Below are positions 5,732 through 8,287 of a stretch of 8,287 nucleotides of DNA, one piece after another. This DNA comes from Myxococcales bacterium. Its GTDB lineage: Bacteria; Myxococcota_C; UBA6777. Positions within the stretch are counted from its first letter, which is position 1; each line of letters starts with the position of its first letter. A program made the translations under genes and the position numbers. The notes beneath the pieces are model-generated. The model was not told the origin of the DNA, did no database searches, and saw nothing but the letters and a program-made list of their open reading frames with translations. The stretch lies in the NCBI GenBank assembly GCA_027005175.1, contig JALTMC010000047.1, positions 1 through 8,287 on the forward strand, read 5' to 3'.

Positions 5732-6940
5732 ATGTTACATGTGTTGATTGCGGATCGTTTGCCGGGTGAAAAAGTTCAGGAAATGTCGGAACTCAGTGGC
5801 GTTATGTGTCGCTACGAGCCGGGCTTGTCTGCGGATGATCTACCCGATGAGATTGGCTCTGCTCATGTCCTTTGTGTTCGAAGTACCCGCGTGACTCGCG
5901 AGACCATAGCGCGTGCCAAAGGTTTGATGTTGATTGTTCGTGTGGGCTCAGGAACCAATACCATTGATGTGGAGTCGGCCAGTGCGCGTGGAATCTATGT
6001 CGCAAACTGTCCTGGGAAAAATGCTATCGCAGTGGCTGAACTTGTGCTTGGTTTTATGGTCAGCCTGGATCGTCGTATCCCACAGGCAACTGCCTCTCTG
6101 CGGGAACATCGCTGGGAAAAGAAAGAGTTCAGCAAAGCCAGCGGCTTAAAAGGGAAGCGTCTGGGGATCGTTGGTCTGGGGCAAATTGGGCTTGAAGTCG
6201 CGCAGCGTGCAAGCGCGTTCGAAATGGAGGTGATGGCGTATTCGTATGATCTCACCCCTGAACGTGCAGAAGAGCTTGGTATTCTCTTCTGTGATTCTCT
6301 TGAAAAACTTTGTCGCGAATGTGACATCATCACTGTCCATGTTCCTTTTGTTCCCGCCACTCGACACCTCTTTAACCAAGAGCGATTGGCTCAGATGAAA
6401 GAGGGGGCCATCTTCATCAACACCTCTCGTGGAGAGATTCACGATCAAGTCGCTCTTCTTGAGGCCATGAACAACAAAGGACTTCGGGTGGGTCTGGATG
6501 TCTTTGAAGGGGAGCCTGCGTCAGGCGATAAACATTATGATGCGGAGATCTTAAATCATCCGAATTTTGTGGGGACTCCCCACATAGGAGCCTCCACACA
6601 ACAAGCCCAACTCGCTGTAGCGTCCGAGGCGATTCGCGTGGTACGTGAGTTTCTGGAGAATGGCTCGATCTCCAACTGTATCAACCTTCAAAAACATACC
6701 GCTGTACAGGTTCAGATGAGTATCCGACACTACAATCAAGTTGGTGTTCTTGCGTCTGTGATGGACCTCTTGCGAACCTATGAAATTAATATTGAAGGCA
6801 TGGATAACACCATCTTCCAAGAAGGCAAAGCCGCTGTCGCAACCATGGAACTCAGCGACGTCCCCTCCGAGGAACTACTCCAAAAAATCAAAGCCATGAA
6901 TGAAACGATCATTCAAGTGACAGTGACACATTCGTCGTAA
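5732..6940 (+). CDS. serA: D-3-phosphoglycerate dehydrogenase (SerA type)
   Basis: It oxidises 3-phosphoglycerate to 3-phosphohydroxypyruvate with NAD, the first step of serine biosynthesis, in the cytoplasm. The 402 residues compare with about 410 for E. coli SerA. Substrate and hinge motifs VGSGTNTIDV (71-80) and NAIAVAEL (97-104) are present, followed by the Rossmann GLGQIG (148-153). The catalytic triad is R233 (NTSRGE), E261 (FEGEP) and H284 (TPHIGAST). A C-terminal ACT domain (about 330-400) suggests serine feedback control. In it the usual N-x-P-G-V-L is N-Q-V-G-V-L, and the effect of this change on serine binding cannot be judged here. No serB or serC is adjacent. A related 2-hydroxyacid dehydrogenase is possible, but the ACT domain and overall length favour SerA. 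Confidence 0.93.
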   Translation: MLHVLIADRLPGEKVQEMSELSGVMCRYEPGLSADDLPDEIGSAHVLCVRSTRVTRETIARAKGLMLIVRVGSGTNTIDVESASARGIYVANCPGKNAIAVAELVLGFMVSLDRRIPQATASLREHRWEKKEFSKASGLKGKRLGIVGLGQIGLEVAQRASAFEMEVMAYSYDLTPERAEELGILFCDSLEKLCRECDIITVHVPFVPATRHLFNQERLAQMKEGAIFINTSRGEIHDQVALLEAMNNKGLRVGLDVFEGEPASGDKHYDAEILNHPNFVGTPHIGASTQQAQLAVASEAIRVVREFLENGSISNCINLQKHTAVQVQMSIRHYNQVGVLASVMDLLRTYEINIEGMDNTIFQEGKAAVATMELSDVPSEELLQKIKAMNETIIQVTVTHSS

Positions 6941-7012
6941 CCGAAGATATGTGTTCTTTCTTGTGCGAATTGCAGGAAGCTAGAACAGTGATTGGGCTTG
7001 CAAGTATCGTCA

Positions 7013-7071
7013 GGGCCATTCTCTTTGTGCGTTCTTCCTTGAGTGAGCCGCAGGGCCACACCTGTCTGCGG
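7013..7071. repeat. 59-bp intergenic repeat, copy 1
   Basis: It matches 7090-7148 at a 77-bp offset with 4 mismatches in 59, and the first 31 bp are identical. The 3' half holds short inverted segments (CAGG and CCTG around a GCCACA loop; also CCGCAG and CTGCGG), so it can fold into a small hairpin. It belongs to no repeat family I can name. Confidence 0.85.
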
Positions 7072-7089
7072 GCTGAAAGAACGGCTCTT

Positions 7090-7148
7090 GGGCCATTCTC
7101 TTTGTGCGTTCTTCCTTGAGCGATCCACAGGGCCACACCTGTGTGCGG
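7090..7148. repeat. 59-bp intergenic repeat, copy 2, with 6-bp hairpin
   Basis: This is the partner of 7013-7071. Here the hairpin is perfect: CACAGG (7126-7131), loop GCCACA, CCTGTG (7138-7143). In copy 1 the same stem keeps four pairs plus a G-T wobble. Upstream, AAGAACG (7077-7083) can pair with CGTTCTT (7107-7113). The 221-bp gap between the convergent serA and PH-domain genes holds nothing else I recognise, and no T-rich terminator is evident on either strand. Confidence 0.8.
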
Positions 7149-7161
7149 CATCTCTTTCGGG

Positions 7162-8287
7162 CTACTTGTCTTCTTCTGTTCCTCCCTGGTAACGCTCTTT
7201 CAGGAGCTTGTAAAACTGTTCTGTGTCGGGAAGGTTCGACAGTGTAAGGTCTGTGTTGCTGCTACCAACGGTGTTGACGGTGATATTTCCGGAACCAAAC
7301 ATCTTGTGAATCAGACCATATTTTTTCCCGATATAATCGATATCTTCGTAGTGAATACCCATCTTTGATTTAAAGAAGATTCCCCACATCTTAGAGACTT
7401 TTTGTTCGTCAAGAATATACCGAATGGAGCGAACATAGAGTACGATAAAGACAAACTGTATCATCGAGAGCAGGCTCATCCCTGCGATGATATAGAAGCC
7501 TATGGACGAGACGTTCGCTTGCCTTGCTTGTAGGACCATTAGGATACTGCCGCCACCTATGATGAGCAGACCAACCACGATACTTATCCCTCGAACAAAC
7601 AACTCTTGGCTCATCTTGGGGGCGGAGGATGCGATTTCCCGGGGCTGGTAACTCTCCATCGCTGTGGGGGACTGAGGCAGTTTCTCCCAATCCAGCTCTC
7701 GGGCAAACAGAAGGTCCAAAAAGAGATGATGGTAACGTACATCGGAAACAAATCGAACGTGAAAACGATTGCTGAGCTTGATCTCACCATTGTTGGTTTT
7801 TACGATACGCTCTCCGGTGATCTCGAATGTCAGAGTTCCGGCGGATGTCATGGGGTATACATTGGTTTGTACATATTTTACGTCTTCATAAAGCACATAG
7901 TAGTGAGTGTGTTTGATGACCCCTTTCCGAAACCAAAGGTAATCTTCATACAGGGTTAGTTTGTGAAATCGATAATAGATGTTGGCGCCAACGATGGGAG
8001 CTAGAATCAAGAGAAACACTCCTGCAGCGGCCAGTGGATGTACAAACAACCAGAGGAGTGGAATGGAGAAAAGCAGGGGGACCATCACAAACATCAACAT
8101 CTGCATAACACGCAAAGGATCAGCTTGAGCTAGCACTTCGCGGTACTTGGCTCCATCTTTCGGTCGGCCTTCATCGTCGAGATTTGCTCCGATCTTGCGA
8201 TGTATTCCAACCTTTGCCAGAATCATCTGTAATGTATCTTCTTCCTTGAAAATATAACGATAACGCAGATGGTCGCTTGCACCGATG
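7162..8287 (-). CDS. Membrane protein with two bacterial PH (YdbS/YdbT-type) domains, 5' end outside window
   Basis: It ends at TAG (7162-7164). The first in-frame ATG is at 8226 (354 residues), but the frame stays open to the window edge for 20 more codons of protein-like sequence, including DHLRYRYIFKEEDTLQM. The gene therefore probably starts beyond the right edge. Numbered from 8226, hydrophobic pairs at about 40-60/66-84 and 211-233/242-265 each precede a beta-rich domain (about 88-175 and 266-347). This alternation of membrane pair and cytoplasmic PH domain is the pattern of bPH2 (DUF304) proteins such as YdbS/YdbT. Bacillus relatives are reported to take part in bacteriocin resistance, but the biochemical role is unknown. 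It is convergent with serA across the 59-bp repeats. Confidence 0.8.
   Translation of the reverse strand, partial: IGASDHLRYRYIFKEEDTLQMILAKVGIHRKIGANLDDEGRPKDGAKYREVLAQADPLRVMQMLMFVMVPLLFSIPLLWLFVHPLAAAGVFLLILAPIVGANIYYRFHKLTLYEDYLWFRKGVIKHTHYYVLYEDVKYVQTNVYPMTSAGTLTFEITGERIVKTNNGEIKLSNRFHVRFVSDVRYHHLFLDLLFARELDWEKLPQSPTAMESYQPREIASSAPKMSQELFVRGISIVVGLLIIGGGSILMVLQARQANVSSIGFYIIAGMSLLSMIQFVFIVLYVRSIRYILDEQKVSKMWGIFFKSKMGIHYEDIDYIGKKYGLIHKMFGSGNITVNTVGSSNTDLTLSNLPDTEQFYKLLKERYQGGTEEDK

Noticed and set aside
6909-7151. Minus-strand frames of 71 and 80 codons across the 59-bp repeats.
   Set aside because: They overlap the 3' end of serA, lack ribosome sites, and the repeat copies fall in different relation to each frame. 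The repeats are better explained as noncoding.

Overview
The window carries four clear protein genes, plus a short, puzzling stretch at the left edge. It looks like a chromosomal segment from a Myxococcota-like bacterium (the former deltaproteobacterial group with sorted surface proteins). The main reason is that two adjacent secreted proteins both end in a MYXO-CTERM-type tail: a Gly-Cys-Ser-Cys motif, one hydrophobic segment and a terminal Arg cluster. Base composition looks moderate by eye, below that of classical soil myxobacteria, so a lower-GC aquatic or uncultured relative is plausible. No exact taxon can be given.

Layout. Positions 1-292 hold no established gene. They hold two exact 34-bp direct repeats 73 bp apart, and a second pair of diverged repeats 146 bp apart. 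The diverged pair reads as two related short peptides on the minus strand, one of them interrupted by a run of ten G. Positions 293-3865 (minus) encode a 1190-residue secreted protein: signal peptide, adhesin-like N-terminal domain, a string of Ig/cadherin-like domains, about 21 tandem four-cysteine modules, an EPGK-repeat stalk and a MYXO-CTERM tail. Just upstream, 27 bp away and in the same direction, lies an M14 zinc carboxypeptidase (3893-5599, minus) with its own MYXO-CTERM tail. Divergent from this pair is a serA-like D-3-phosphoglycerate dehydrogenase (5732-6940, plus). The 132-bp divergent region contains a perfect 9-bp inverted repeat. Between serA and the last gene lie two 59-bp near-identical repeats. 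The last gene (minus, running off the right edge) encodes a membrane protein with two bacterial PH (YdbS/YdbT-type) domains.

How the parts fit. The carboxypeptidase and the large modular protein are very probably one transcript, and both should be exported, sorted to the cell surface by a myxosortase-type pathway, and possibly released. They look like a digestive or processing exopeptidase expressed with a large adhesive or scaffold protein. serA (serine biosynthesis) and the PH-domain protein are convergent and have no evident functional link to that pair. I saw no convincing defence system, phage, transposase, tRNA, rRNA or CRISPR array. The less ordinary items are the left-edge repeat block, the modular surface protein and the 59-bp intergenic repeats.
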